A stretch of 45,426 nucleotides of DNA, from assembly GCA_019058015.1 (NCBI GenBank), contig JAHLWH010000232.1:1-45426 (forward strand), read 5' to 3'. The position numbers and the translations under genes are program-made. Source of the DNA: Promethearchaeota archaeon. GTDB lineage: Archaea > Asgardarchaeota > Lokiarchaeia > Sigyniarchaeales > SOKP01. Under the pieces are notes generated by a model that was not told the DNA's origin, did no database searches, and worked only from the letters and a program-made list of their open reading frames with translations. Shown here in pieces: positions 17,696-25,808 of the stretch; within the stretch, counting starts at the first letter, position 1, and every line of letters starts with the position of its first letter.

Positions 17696-19063
17696 ATGCT
17701 AGGTGATATTAGCGACGAAGAAGCAAATGAACTAATCGCGTTGATTTCTAAGAGCGTTGTAGAAAATATTCTAAAGCGAGGAATGGTTGAAAGTAAAATA
17801 TTTTCAGTATCGCATTACCTTGCCGTTGCTTGTTATGTTTTATACGATCAATCTTATCAATATAATATCTTAAAAGAAGTTGCAAGTAAGATATCGCCTG
17901 AGGACATCGCCAGAAGATCGAAATCCTTAGGTCCAGGATTAAACCAATTGGCTTTTTATTCTACATGTATGTTGTATTTGCATGGTCGAGCTCAAGTTAT
18001 TCATGATAACCTCAGTAAAAAAAAAGCTGGCGAAACTAATATCGTTGTTGAGCCCGAAACGAAGAAAAAAGAAACAAAATTCATTCTTGACTTTTGGAAA
18101 AGATTGAGTCCCAATTATCTCAATGATGAGACATATATATTGAAAAATAAAAAAATTACGTGCCTTTCCGACGATTATATTGAAAAATTAAAAGATAATA
18201 TGATCCCTATAAATAATAATAAAGAGATAACCAAGCGTTTAAAGCAAACCATCGCCCATTTAACCATCTATAGTTTCCTTTCCCGAGCCGAGTGTAGAAT
18301 GAGCATATCTGAGCATGGACCATATTATTTTGAAGACAACACTGAACCTTTAATATTCAAAGAATTCCTAGAACTACATACTGGGGATGTAATGTTTGAA
18401 ATAGATATGACTGGAAATATGCCATATAAAATCACCAAGATTGCGCCGTTTTCAAATGTGATATTTGGAATGACGCTGAAAGATATGAACAAAATCGAGT
18501 TTAATGATTGGAGCACTTTATTTGCCGATCCAACCGATTTTTCTTCAAACATAACATCAATAGGGATTTGGACAAGAGAATTATCGCACCCAAAAGATCT
18601 TAGATATCCTGATAATATAGGTAAATTAAAACCCCTCTCGCTTAATATCTTAGAGGAACTGTCGAAATTTGCAAAAAGTGCCACGAAAGAATTATATATT
18701 GATATATCGAAATGGAACTTTACTAAAAAATTGCTTTTTGGGAGTCACGTTTATGTTAATAGCCTCTTAAGTGTGTGTGCCCAATACGCAGGTATAGAAG
18801 ATAACTTTAACTGGACTTGGCCTTTTGACTATGCCTCGGGTAAACCACTTAAAACTGACTTAATAGACAAAGAAAAAATAAAGTTCTATATTGATAAATT
18901 AGGGAAAAAAATAAAGACTAGCCAAGATGAAAAAGAAGCAGAAAAATTGCAAATTACAGCTTTAGAAAAATACGAAGGAGTACATCCATTTATGACGCGA
19001 ATCTTTAGGAGTAGAAGAGCCCAAAAATTAGACCCATTTTATTATAAATTACAAGATGAATAG
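17696..19063 (+). CDS. Uncharacterised 455-residue partner protein, copy B
   Basis: Paralogue of the gene at 15836, co-linear over its whole length. It has a good Shine-Dalgarno site (AAGGAG, 8 nt before the ATG). Conserved blocks are AHLTIYSFLS, ECRxSIS, GPYYFE, NTEPLIFKEFL, FNDWSTLFADP, NITSIGIWTREL, ELYIDISKW and EDxFNWTW. Variable blocks are the C-terminal third around the LLFG motif and the SALCTRYAG/SVCAQYAG segment, and the 16270s/18130s loop. If this is the acceptor-binding partner, the variable blocks are where the two copies may have diverged in substrate. No family assignment. Confidence 0.8.
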   Translation: MLGDISDEEANELIALISKSVVENILKRGMVESKIFSVSHYLAVACYVLYDQSYQYNILKEVASKISPEDIARRSKSLGPGLNQLAFYSTCMLYLHGRAQVIHDNLSKKKAGETNIVVEPETKKKETKFILDFWKRLSPNYLNDETYILKNKKITCLSDDYIEKLKDNMIPINNNKEITKRLKQTIAHLTIYSFLSRAECRMSISEHGPYYFEDNTEPLIFKEFLELHTGDVMFEIDMTGNMPYKITKIAPFSNVIFGMTLKDMNKIEFNDWSTLFADPTDFSSNITSIGIWTRELSHPKDLRYPDNIGKLKPLSLNILEELSKFAKSATKELYIDISKWNFTKKLLFGSHVYVNSLLSVCAQYAGIEDNFNWTWPFDYASGKPLKTDLIDKEKIKFYIDKLGKKIKTSQDEKEAEKLQITALEKYEGVHPFMTRIFRSRRAQKLDPFYYKLQDE

Positions 19064-19126
19064 TCAATTGTAGATTTAATAATAATAAAAAGTAAAATAA
19101 AATAGTTCAAACTTCGGTTCTTAGTG

Positions 19127-20113
19127 TTAATCCCGCGTTGTGGATAAATACTCCGAAATACCATCACCTTCTTTACCATCACAAGTGAATACCGCTACTT
19201 GCTCGTAAATTTCAGTTAATCCTTTCTCGGATGGAAGAGGTAAATATTGCGAAAATATTGTTTTTGATTCTATGGTTCTTTTCTTTCCATTTTCATCCGT
19301 TAAGATAAATGTTGATGAAACAGGTGTTTTTTCGTTTTCTTTCGTTTTTGTGGTCACTTCTATGTTTTCTATTCTAATATTATCAGCGCCTTTAGAATAA
19401 ATTATTCCATCTTGTTTTACTTCACCAAGGGCTTCAGCTTTATAAAAATTAATTGTCTCATCTTCAAACTGGGCAGAAACCCAATTCCATGCATCAATTC
19501 CAGCCCAATCCCTAATACCCCAGCTGTGATCACGATGACCGAAACCCTTAATGTTTCTTGTTTCAGTTATCTCCCCATTTTTCTTCAGATCCAAAGTACC
19601 TGTAGCTATCATAGGTTGCTCATAATGCATCTGAGCAAATACTTGATCTGTCTTAATTTGATCCTTCTTAAGAAAAGCTAAGGGATCTTCACCCTCAGCT
19701 GAATTAAATATTGGAAACCTTCCCTCAAAGTTAATATTTAAATTAACTCTACTATTTTTGAATTTAATTCTCCATTGTTTCATTGGTTTGATGCAATAAT
19801 ACTTAATTTTCGCATCGAATTCCCAATTATCAGGCATTTTTTCAAGGGGAATTTCCTTAAAATAAGTTTTCGTCTTACCATCAATTACTAATAATAATAA
19901 GATCAGAGATTTCTTTTTACCCATTTCGAACGCTAGTCTAGTAATAAAAAAAACCTTATTTGGGCGATCAATAAAATTAAAGTACCAACTCTCGTTATGG
20001 AATGGAGGGAATTTTCCCCAATCATGCATATATTCATCCTTTTCGGATATATCAAAACCTTTATTAATTTGTTTCTTGAGTTTTTTCTCTTTTGTCATAA
20101 TATTTCCATTCAA
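19127..20113 (-). CDS. DUF7064-like (CrtC/AttH lipocalin-fold) protein
   Basis: A beta-rich 328-residue protein with WYFNFID in its N-terminal half and the motif GFGHRDHSWGIRDW at 190-203, followed by WNWVSAQFED. This G-x-x-x-RDHSWG-x-R motif marks the DUF7064/7065 family, relatives of hydroxyneurosporene synthase and AttH with two lipocalin-like barrels. The family sits near lipid, polyketide and terpenoid genes and probably handles a hydrophobic ligand. The start is the TTG at 20113, preceded by AGGAG with a 7-nt spacer; the first in-frame ATG (20098) is too far from that site. It is convergent with the copy B gene at 17696-19063. Confidence 0.7.
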   Translation of the reverse strand: MNGNIMTKEKKLKKQINKGFDISEKDEYMHDWGKFPPFHNESWYFNFIDRPNKVFFITRLAFEMGKKKSLILLLLVIDGKTKTYFKEIPLEKMPDNWEFDAKIKYYCIKPMKQWRIKFKNSRVNLNINFEGRFPIFNSAEGEDPLAFLKKDQIKTDQVFAQMHYEQPMIATGTLDLKKNGEITETRNIKGFGHRDHSWGIRDWAGIDAWNWVSAQFEDETINFYKAEALGEVKQDGIIYSKGADNIRIENIEVTTKTKENEKTPVSSTFILTDENGKKRTIESKTIFSQYLPLPSEKGLTEIYEQVAVFTCDGKEGDGISEYLSTTRD

Positions 20114-20336
20114 AAATTTTCTCCTAATAAAAATTAAATATATATATTTAAAATTATTTAAAAATCTTCATTTATCAATCAAAATAAAATGTAATTCTAA
20201 AAGCAACAGCAATTTTGGACTCAAATCTCAAGAAAAAACTAATATTAATCAATATTTTTTCGATGAGAAATATTATAAGAAACTTTTTCATTTACCATTA
20301 TATGATTCTTTAAAGAATGGCTTGATGTTCAATATT

Positions 20337-21623
20337 CTATAATAAAGTATTGGCAAACATCTTAATCTTATTTTTAATCATTTTTATAGATGTCATTCTC
20401 TGATCCCCAACATCAAGTTCTATAATAAGCATCGGGATTCCAACTTCATCTTTTAAGGCTTCTCTTAAAATTTGTGGAACCGAACCAAACTGCTTACAAC
20501 CTATATGAGAAGTATAAATAAAACAATCTGCACTAAAATCTTTTGCAAATTTTACACAATCATCGATAAAAGGATCAAAAAATTGAGTTGATTGTTTCAT
20601 CATTGGAAAATCCATTGTTCTTTTTGCCATTCCCTTAAATAGCGTATCTAAGCCTGATTTAGTATTTATCGGTTCCGTTAAATTATAATTAAAGATATCA
20701 AATAGAATTGACATACCAATTTCTCTCTCTAACCATTCACATATAGCAAAATCAAAAAAGATTAGCATGTAAGGCCAAATGCTTCTTATTTTTTCTTCTC
20801 CACCTGAATGTTCCCCGCGCTTATATCTTTTTTTTATGATTTCCAACATCTCAGTGTAAAAGGCAATATTTTCAGGTTTTCCAGCCATAAGAATGGTTGC
20901 TCCAGCAGAAAATGCATTAAAGAGGTTTTCTACGGGGCAGGGAATTGCTTTTTTTAATTCGAATATTTCCAATTGAATTTTTTGAACCTGATTTTCTATT
21001 TCTATATTTTTTTTCATTCTATTAAAATCAGGTTCCTGGTCAATAACCTTTCCTAATTCATATAATGTAAGTTTAAGTTGCTTACCATAATATTCATAAC
21101 TTTTTTCTTCGTGAAGAAAAGGGATATCAGAAAGAATTAATGGGATATTTTTATACTTAAAAAATGGGTAAGAAGCAACAGAATTATCGCATGGGCCTGT
21201 TGGACAAATAATAGCGTCAAATTTAAATAAATCATCTAGTGTCATAGCCATTACTCCTTTTTGACTACTACATGTATGATATGGATGTCCCCAATTGTTA
21301 ATTATATCATAATATTTTTCAGCACCTTCAGGTAAAAGTGCTGCAAGAAGATATGAAACTGCTTCTATACAAACAGGTACACAATCAAAGCAATAAAGAT
21401 ATTCCGATGGAAAAGCAAAATTATATCCAACTATTGGTAATCCTTCTCTAGCCTTTTCAATAGCTTCTGATAATACAGATTCAAAACATTTTGTACCTAT
21501 TTTAATTGAGGGTATTTCTTGTTCTGGTAATATTCTCTCAGTTAATTCACATGTAGTTGCAATAGTTTCTAATAACATTTTATAAGGGATTACTCGATCT
21601 TCCATTTTAGTCCTATCAATCAT
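20337..21623 (-). CDS. 2-hydroxyacyl-CoA dehydratase / benzoyl-CoA reductase-type subunit (HgdB/BcrB-like)
   Basis: A 428-residue member of the HgdB/BcrB/BcrC family, which holds a [4Fe-4S] cluster and performs radical dehydration of 2-hydroxyacyl-CoA or reduction of aromatic acyl-CoA. Seen: LPIVGYNFAFPSEYLYCFDCVPV, HPYHTCSSQKG (C118), PTGPCDN (C145) and SHIGCKQFGS near residue 385. The three Cys positions fit cluster ligands or active-site residues. It is 14 nt downstream of a close paralogue (21638-22900), so the two should form the usual heterodimer. No activator ATPase (HgdC/BcrA/D) is in the window. M1 has a GAGGT site 8 nt upstream, though homology to the paralogue starts at M7. Confidence 0.83.
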   Translation of the reverse strand: MIDRTKMEDRVIPYKMLLETIATTCELTERILPEQEIPSIKIGTKCFESVLSEAIEKAREGLPIVGYNFAFPSEYLYCFDCVPVCIEAVSYLLAALLPEGAEKYYDIINNWGHPYHTCSSQKGVMAMTLDDLFKFDAIICPTGPCDNSVASYPFFKYKNIPLILSDIPFLHEEKSYEYYGKQLKLTLYELGKVIDQEPDFNRMKKNIEIENQVQKIQLEIFELKKAIPCPVENLFNAFSAGATILMAGKPENIAFYTEMLEIIKKRYKRGEHSGGEEKIRSIWPYMLIFFDFAICEWLEREIGMSILFDIFNYNLTEPINTKSGLDTLFKGMAKRTMDFPMMKQSTQFFDPFIDDCVKFAKDFSADCFIYTSHIGCKQFGSVPQILREALKDEVGIPMLIIELDVGDQRMTSIKMIKNKIKMFANTLL

Positions 21624-21637
21624 TTCTTTAACCTCTT

Positions 21638-22900
21638 TTATAATAATGTGTTTGTAAACATTCTAATCTTATCCTTCACAGTTTTAATAGAGGCAAAGCG
21701 CTTGTCACCTACATCTATATCTATAATTAATAGAGGGATACCTAATTCATCTCTTAAGGCTTCCCTAGGAAGTTGAGGAATAGACCCGAACTGCTTACAA
21801 CCTATGTGAGAAGTAAATATTCCGCAATCAGCTTTAAATTCTTTTGTAATATTTATAAATTCTGGAATGAAATCATCATAAAAATCAATAGATTGCTTAA
21901 TCATTGGAAAATTCATTGATTTTCGTGCCATATCATTAAACATTTTATCTTCCGAACTTGTATCTACAGGGTCATATAAATTGTAAGAAAAAATATCTAA
22001 TAAAACTGACATCTTAATTTCTCTATCCAACCATTCACATAAAGCTAAATCAAAGAATATGGTCATATAAGGCCAGATTGAACGAATCTGTTCTTCTATA
22101 GGACTTTCTTTTTTTTTATATCTTTTTTTTGCTAGAGCTAGCATATTTTCATAAAAATCTAATTTCTCTGGACGTCCTGCCATAAATACTGCAGCAGCAG
22201 CAGACATTGGGTTTATCATGCTCTCAAGTGGACAAGGAGTAGCTTTTTTTAATTCAAATAATTCAAATTCTAGTTTTAATGATTGATTTTCAATTTCTAA
22301 AGATTTCTTTATTTTATCGAAGTCTGGTTCTTGACCAATTATTTTGCCAATTTCACTTAATCCTATTTTGATTTGCTCAGCATAAAATTCATAACTTTTC
22401 TCTTCACGGATAAAGGGCATGTCTGTGATAACCAAAGGAATATCTTTATATTTAAAGAAAGGGTATGAAGCATATGTATTATCGCAGGGAGCAGTTGGAG
22501 TGGTTATTACATCAAATTTAAATAAATCATCCAATACCATGCCCATTACTCCCTTCTGGGAAGAGCATGTATGATAGGGGTGTCCCCAGTGAGTAATTAA
22601 GTCATAATATTTTTCTGAACCGTTAGGAAGTAATGCCGCCAATAAATATGATGTTCCTTCAATACAAATAGGAACACAGTCAAAACAATGTAAAAATTCT
22701 GCTGGACATGCAAAATGATAACCGATTATTGGCAATCCTTCTTCTGCTTTTTGAATATAGTCAATTAAACATTTTTCTAAATTTTTTAATCCCATTTTTA
22801 AAACTTGCATTTCATGTTCTGGAACAATTCTCCATACCAACTCATAGGAATTTGAAACAACTTCTAACAACATTTTATAAGGGATAATTTTTTCTTTCAT
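21638..22900 (-). CDS. 2-hydroxyacyl-CoA dehydratase / benzoyl-CoA reductase-type subunit, paralogue
   Basis: A 420-residue paralogue and operon partner of the gene at 20337. Shared blocks are IPYKMLLE, CFDCVPxCIE, SYLLAALLP, HPYHTCSSQKGVM, LDDLFKFD, SYPFFKYKDIPL, SHIGCKQFGS and LIIxDxDVGD. Cysteines C112 and C139 and the one in SHIGCKQFG are conserved. Two similar-sized subunits agree with HgdAB or BcrBC organisation. The pair could act on a hydroxyacyl-CoA in amino-acid fermentation, or on an aromatic or cyclic acyl-CoA. The sequence alone does not decide. First gene of the operon. Confidence 0.83.
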   Translation of the reverse strand: MKEKIIPYKMLLEVVSNSYELVWRIVPEHEMQVLKMGLKNLEKCLIDYIQKAEEGLPIIGYHFACPAEFLHCFDCVPICIEGTSYLLAALLPNGSEKYYDLITHWGHPYHTCSSQKGVMGMVLDDLFKFDVITTPTAPCDNTYASYPFFKYKDIPLVITDMPFIREEKSYEFYAEQIKIGLSEIGKIIGQEPDFDKIKKSLEIENQSLKLEFELFELKKATPCPLESMINPMSAAAAVFMAGRPEKLDFYENMLALAKKRYKKKESPIEEQIRSIWPYMTIFFDLALCEWLDREIKMSVLLDIFSYNLYDPVDTSSEDKMFNDMARKSMNFPMIKQSIDFYDDFIPEFINITKEFKADCGIFTSHIGCKQFGSIPQLPREALRDELGIPLLIIDIDVGDKRFASIKTVKDKIRMFTNTLL

Positions 22901-22928
22901 ATTTTATATCCTAATTTTATTTTTCCTA

Positions 22929-22952
22929 TTATTTTATCATTTCCAAGAATGC
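22929..22952 (-). pseudogene. Possible remnant of a HgdB-type gene C-terminus
   Basis: Read on the minus strand, these 24 nt match 23 of 24 bases with the last eight codons (AFLEMIK and stop) of the HgdB-like gene at 42754. Upstream codons show only weak similarity and contain a stop. The site lies just before the hgdB-like operon. It is too short to be sure. Confidence 0.35.
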
Positions 22953-23185
22953 TGAATTTCAAATAATCCGAGATGATGGTTTAATGGGATTATTTTAATC
23001 ACACCTATTTATGTATATCAAAAAATTTGCCACTCATACGTTATCAAACGGTGCCGGTGCCATTGTAATAAGTTAATTACAAATTTTAACATTTTTAATA
23101 TTTTTTAGGAGAATATTTTTTCTTATTCGGACCTAATTTTTCTCTCAATCGAATCTATTTTTTCATAACTCTGTTTTTAAAAAGA

Positions 23186-25561
23186 TTATCCCATTTTTGC
23201 TTCAACAATATGTTTTTTGCCGTCTTTAAAGACTGGAACGAGATTACTTTCTGGTATTATTTTATCTACTCTTATCTCTTTTATTCCTTTGGACACATGA
23301 TTTGGATTTTGAACCTGTATATCATAAACTGCATTCCTAAAGTGTCGAGTAAATCTGAATTTATCCCATTTTTTTGGAATACATGGGTCAACTATTAAAC
23401 CATGAAAATCTGGTCGTATTCCAAGAATCCATTCTGTTGCAACTTTCATTGACCATGATGCTGTTCCGGTAAGCCATGAGTTTTTCGCAGCTCCAAATTT
23501 TGGATGATCATCCCCTGTTATCATTTGAGAATAGATATAGGGTTCAGTTTGATGTATTTCTGCAATTTTATTTTTATTAGTTGGAGCAATTTTCTTATAG
23601 TATTCGTAGGCAATATCTCCTCGTCCTAGAATGCATTCAGCCATTTCCGCCCAAGGATTAGTGTGGCAAAAAATAGAAGCGTTTTCTTTAAGACCAGGGG
23701 GAAAAGTACTTATTCCTTTTAATTCTGGATAGAATCGTGTATATGGAGGGTGGAATAATTTAATACCATATTTAGTAATGAGATATTTCCTAATAGAATT
23801 CATACACTGAAGTCCTCTATCTACTGGAGCAACTTTACTATAAACAGCCCAAGACTGCGTGTTTAGGAAAATTTTCCCTTCGTTATTTTTTTCACTTCCT
23901 ATAATTTCTCCATTATCAGTAAAAGCACGAATATACCATTGACCATCCCATGCGTGTTTGTTAATATGTTCATTTATTCTCTTAGCTAAATTAGTATAAT
24001 TAGTAGCATCTTTGTTATGATTATACTCCTTCGCAAGTTCTTCTAAGTCTAAAAGTGCTTTGTGGAATTGCATAGCAACCCAAACACTTTCACCACTCTT
24101 ATTTGGACCATGTAGTTGAAGAGAATCATTCCAATCGGCAGTACCTATGAGAGGGAATCCATGTGGTCCCATGTGATTGTTTGTAAATTCTATCGCTCTC
24201 TTAAGATGATCATATAAAGGCGCCTTAGAGCCTTCAACGAACTCTACTTCTTCTCTTAAAATTGACATATCTCCAGTTTCTTTTATATAATTGCTAACAG
24301 CTATTATAAGCCATAGATGATCATCACTAAAGAATTTCATAAGAGGATTAACGTAGTCAGGATAATTTCCTTCACCAGATAGAGGGAAATATACATGGTA
24401 TACTTTCCCATTTTCAAACTGATTCTTAGTAAGATCTAATAACCTTTGACGAACCATCTTTGGAAGTGCATGACAAATTGCGAGAGTATCTTGGCTACTA
24501 TCACGAAATCCTATCCCTCTACCTATACCTGTTTCATAAAATGAAGCATATCGAGCCCAATCAAAGGTTGTTTTACACTGATATGGATTCCAAATGTTTA
24601 TAATGGAATTAAAGTCTTCATCAGGTGTTTCTACAATAATTTTTTCGAGATAGCTTTTCCATGCCTCTTTTAGTTTTAAAAGTTCAATTTCAATATTGCT
24701 ATTATTCTTGTATTTATGAATTATTGGTTTTACCTCAGATTTTTTTTTAACAATGCCTAATATGAATAAAATATTCTCAGTTCCATTAGGATTTAATATT
24801 AAAGTATTACAAGTAGCAGCAATTGGATTTCCACCTAATGCTTGAGAATTTCTGCACTTTCCATTTTCAACACTCAATGGATTTGCCTCGGAATGATATT
24901 GACCAATAAAAGATTCTCGATCGCAATCATGACTTGTTACATTACCATTCGATGAAAAAAATGCAATACCTAAAGATGAATCGAAAAGATGATAAATTAT
25001 CATATTTTCTTCTTTATCGTATTTTGCAACTGCAACATTTTGAATATATTGGAGATCTCTTTGATCTCCTACTGCGTTCCATAGACAAAATTCAGCATAG
25101 GAAAAAATATTCAATTCTTTTTCTTCCGAGGAATTATTTTCTAGAGTTAATGACCAAACCTCTAAATTATCTTCTAACGGTACAAAATAGAGAATTTCAG
25201 CATGAATATCTTGATAAGAAGAGCTTATTTTAGTATAACCTAATCCATGTCGACATTCATAATTATCAAGTTTCTTCATTACAGGTTGCCATGTGGGAGA
25301 CCAATATTCTGAAGTCTGATTGTCTCTAATATAAATATACCTTCCTGGTCTATCTATGGGTAGATTATTGTATCTATATCGAAGTATTCTTTGGTCTCGT
25401 GGATCTATGTAAAAACTATATCCTCCTCCAGTATTAGAGACCATAGCACAATATTTACTATTATTCAAGTAATTAATCCAAGGCGTAGGTGTATCTGGTC
25501 TTATAATTACATATTCTTTACTTTCTGCAGAAAAATATCCGAATTTTATATCTTTCACCAA
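23186..25561 (-). CDS. GH94 glycoside phosphorylase
   Basis: A 791-residue GH94 enzyme, which uses phosphate to split a beta-glucoside or beta-glucosaminide and yields a sugar 1-phosphate. N-terminal beta domain: FGYFSAESKEYVI, TPWINYL, NTGGGYSFY, RPGRYIYIRD, WSPTWQPV, CRHGLGYT. Catalytic (alpha6/alpha6) domain: GIGRGIGFRDSSQD, SDDHLWLI, GTADWNDSLQL (catalytic acid among D476/D479), NPWAEMAECILGRGD, NSWLTGTASW, LGIRPDFHGL. It lacks the NCFS...ESFQTT insertion of cellobiose phosphorylase and has HGPNKSGESVWVA instead, so its acceptor may be a different disaccharide, such as chitobiose or an aldonic acid. No signal peptide: it acts on imported sugar. Confidence 0.9.
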   Translation of the reverse strand: MVKDIKFGYFSAESKEYVIIRPDTPTPWINYLNNSKYCAMVSNTGGGYSFYIDPRDQRILRYRYNNLPIDRPGRYIYIRDNQTSEYWSPTWQPVMKKLDNYECRHGLGYTKISSSYQDIHAEILYFVPLEDNLEVWSLTLENNSSEEKELNIFSYAEFCLWNAVGDQRDLQYIQNVAVAKYDKEENMIIYHLFDSSLGIAFFSSNGNVTSHDCDRESFIGQYHSEANPLSVENGKCRNSQALGGNPIAATCNTLILNPNGTENILFILGIVKKKSEVKPIIHKYKNNSNIEIELLKLKEAWKSYLEKIIVETPDEDFNSIINIWNPYQCKTTFDWARYASFYETGIGRGIGFRDSSQDTLAICHALPKMVRQRLLDLTKNQFENGKVYHVYFPLSGEGNYPDYVNPLMKFFSDDHLWLIIAVSNYIKETGDMSILREEVEFVEGSKAPLYDHLKRAIEFTNNHMGPHGFPLIGTADWNDSLQLHGPNKSGESVWVAMQFHKALLDLEELAKEYNHNKDATNYTNLAKRINEHINKHAWDGQWYIRAFTDNGEIIGSEKNNEGKIFLNTQSWAVYSKVAPVDRGLQCMNSIRKYLITKYGIKLFHPPYTRFYPELKGISTFPPGLKENASIFCHTNPWAEMAECILGRGDIAYEYYKKIAPTNKNKIAEIHQTEPYIYSQMITGDDHPKFGAAKNSWLTGTASWSMKVATEWILGIRPDFHGLIVDPCIPKKWDKFRFTRHFRNAVYDIQVQNPNHVSKGIKEIRVDKIIPESNLVPVFKDGKKHIVEAKMG

Positions 25562-25652
25562 CTTATGTATATATTTAATATTAAAATATATAGAATATAT
25601 TAAATAAATGATTTCAGTAGATTTTAAATTACGAGAGAAAAAAAAAATTAAT

Positions 25653-25755
25653 TTAACTTAATTCCCACCGTCGATAAAGACTTGGTACACTTTCCAGTAA
25701 ATTTTTAGTGTATGGATGAGTTGGATGGAGGAAAACATCTTTCTTTAATTGCATT
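25653..25755 (-). pseudogene. Relict of an oppF C-terminus
   Basis: The minus-strand reading KDVFLHPTHPYTKNLL...SVPSLYRRWELS-stop closely matches the last ~33 residues of the intact OppF encoded at 30362-31162 (KDVFLNPTNPYTKNLL...SVPSLYRQWDLS), including the stop. No start or ATPase domain remains. It lies 92 nt upstream of the GH94 gene, on the same strand. Confidence 0.85.
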
Positions 25756-25808
25756 CAATTTCGCAAGTATATAATCTTTTTAACCATTAAAAGCTATCAT
25801 AATTACTT

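Larger units (their letters stand above)
17266..19100 (+). repeat. Tandem duplication, copy B
   Basis: Second copy of the unit at 15361-17231, same gene order, orientation and trailer. The two copies differ by many scattered substitutions but share long identical runs, including 73 nt at 18056-18128. Confidence 0.9.

Noticed and set aside
20114-20336. Plus-strand reading NFGLKSQEKTNINQYFFDEK and beyond as a small gene or relict
   Set aside because: It has some protein-like character, but its start lies inside the DUF7064 gene, no ribosome site is visible and no family is recognised. Not strong enough to list.
23041-23060. GGTGCC direct repeat downstream of the GH94 gene as an operator
   Set aside because: Only two adjacent copies, located at the 3' side of the GH94 gene. 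No similar site at other promoters.
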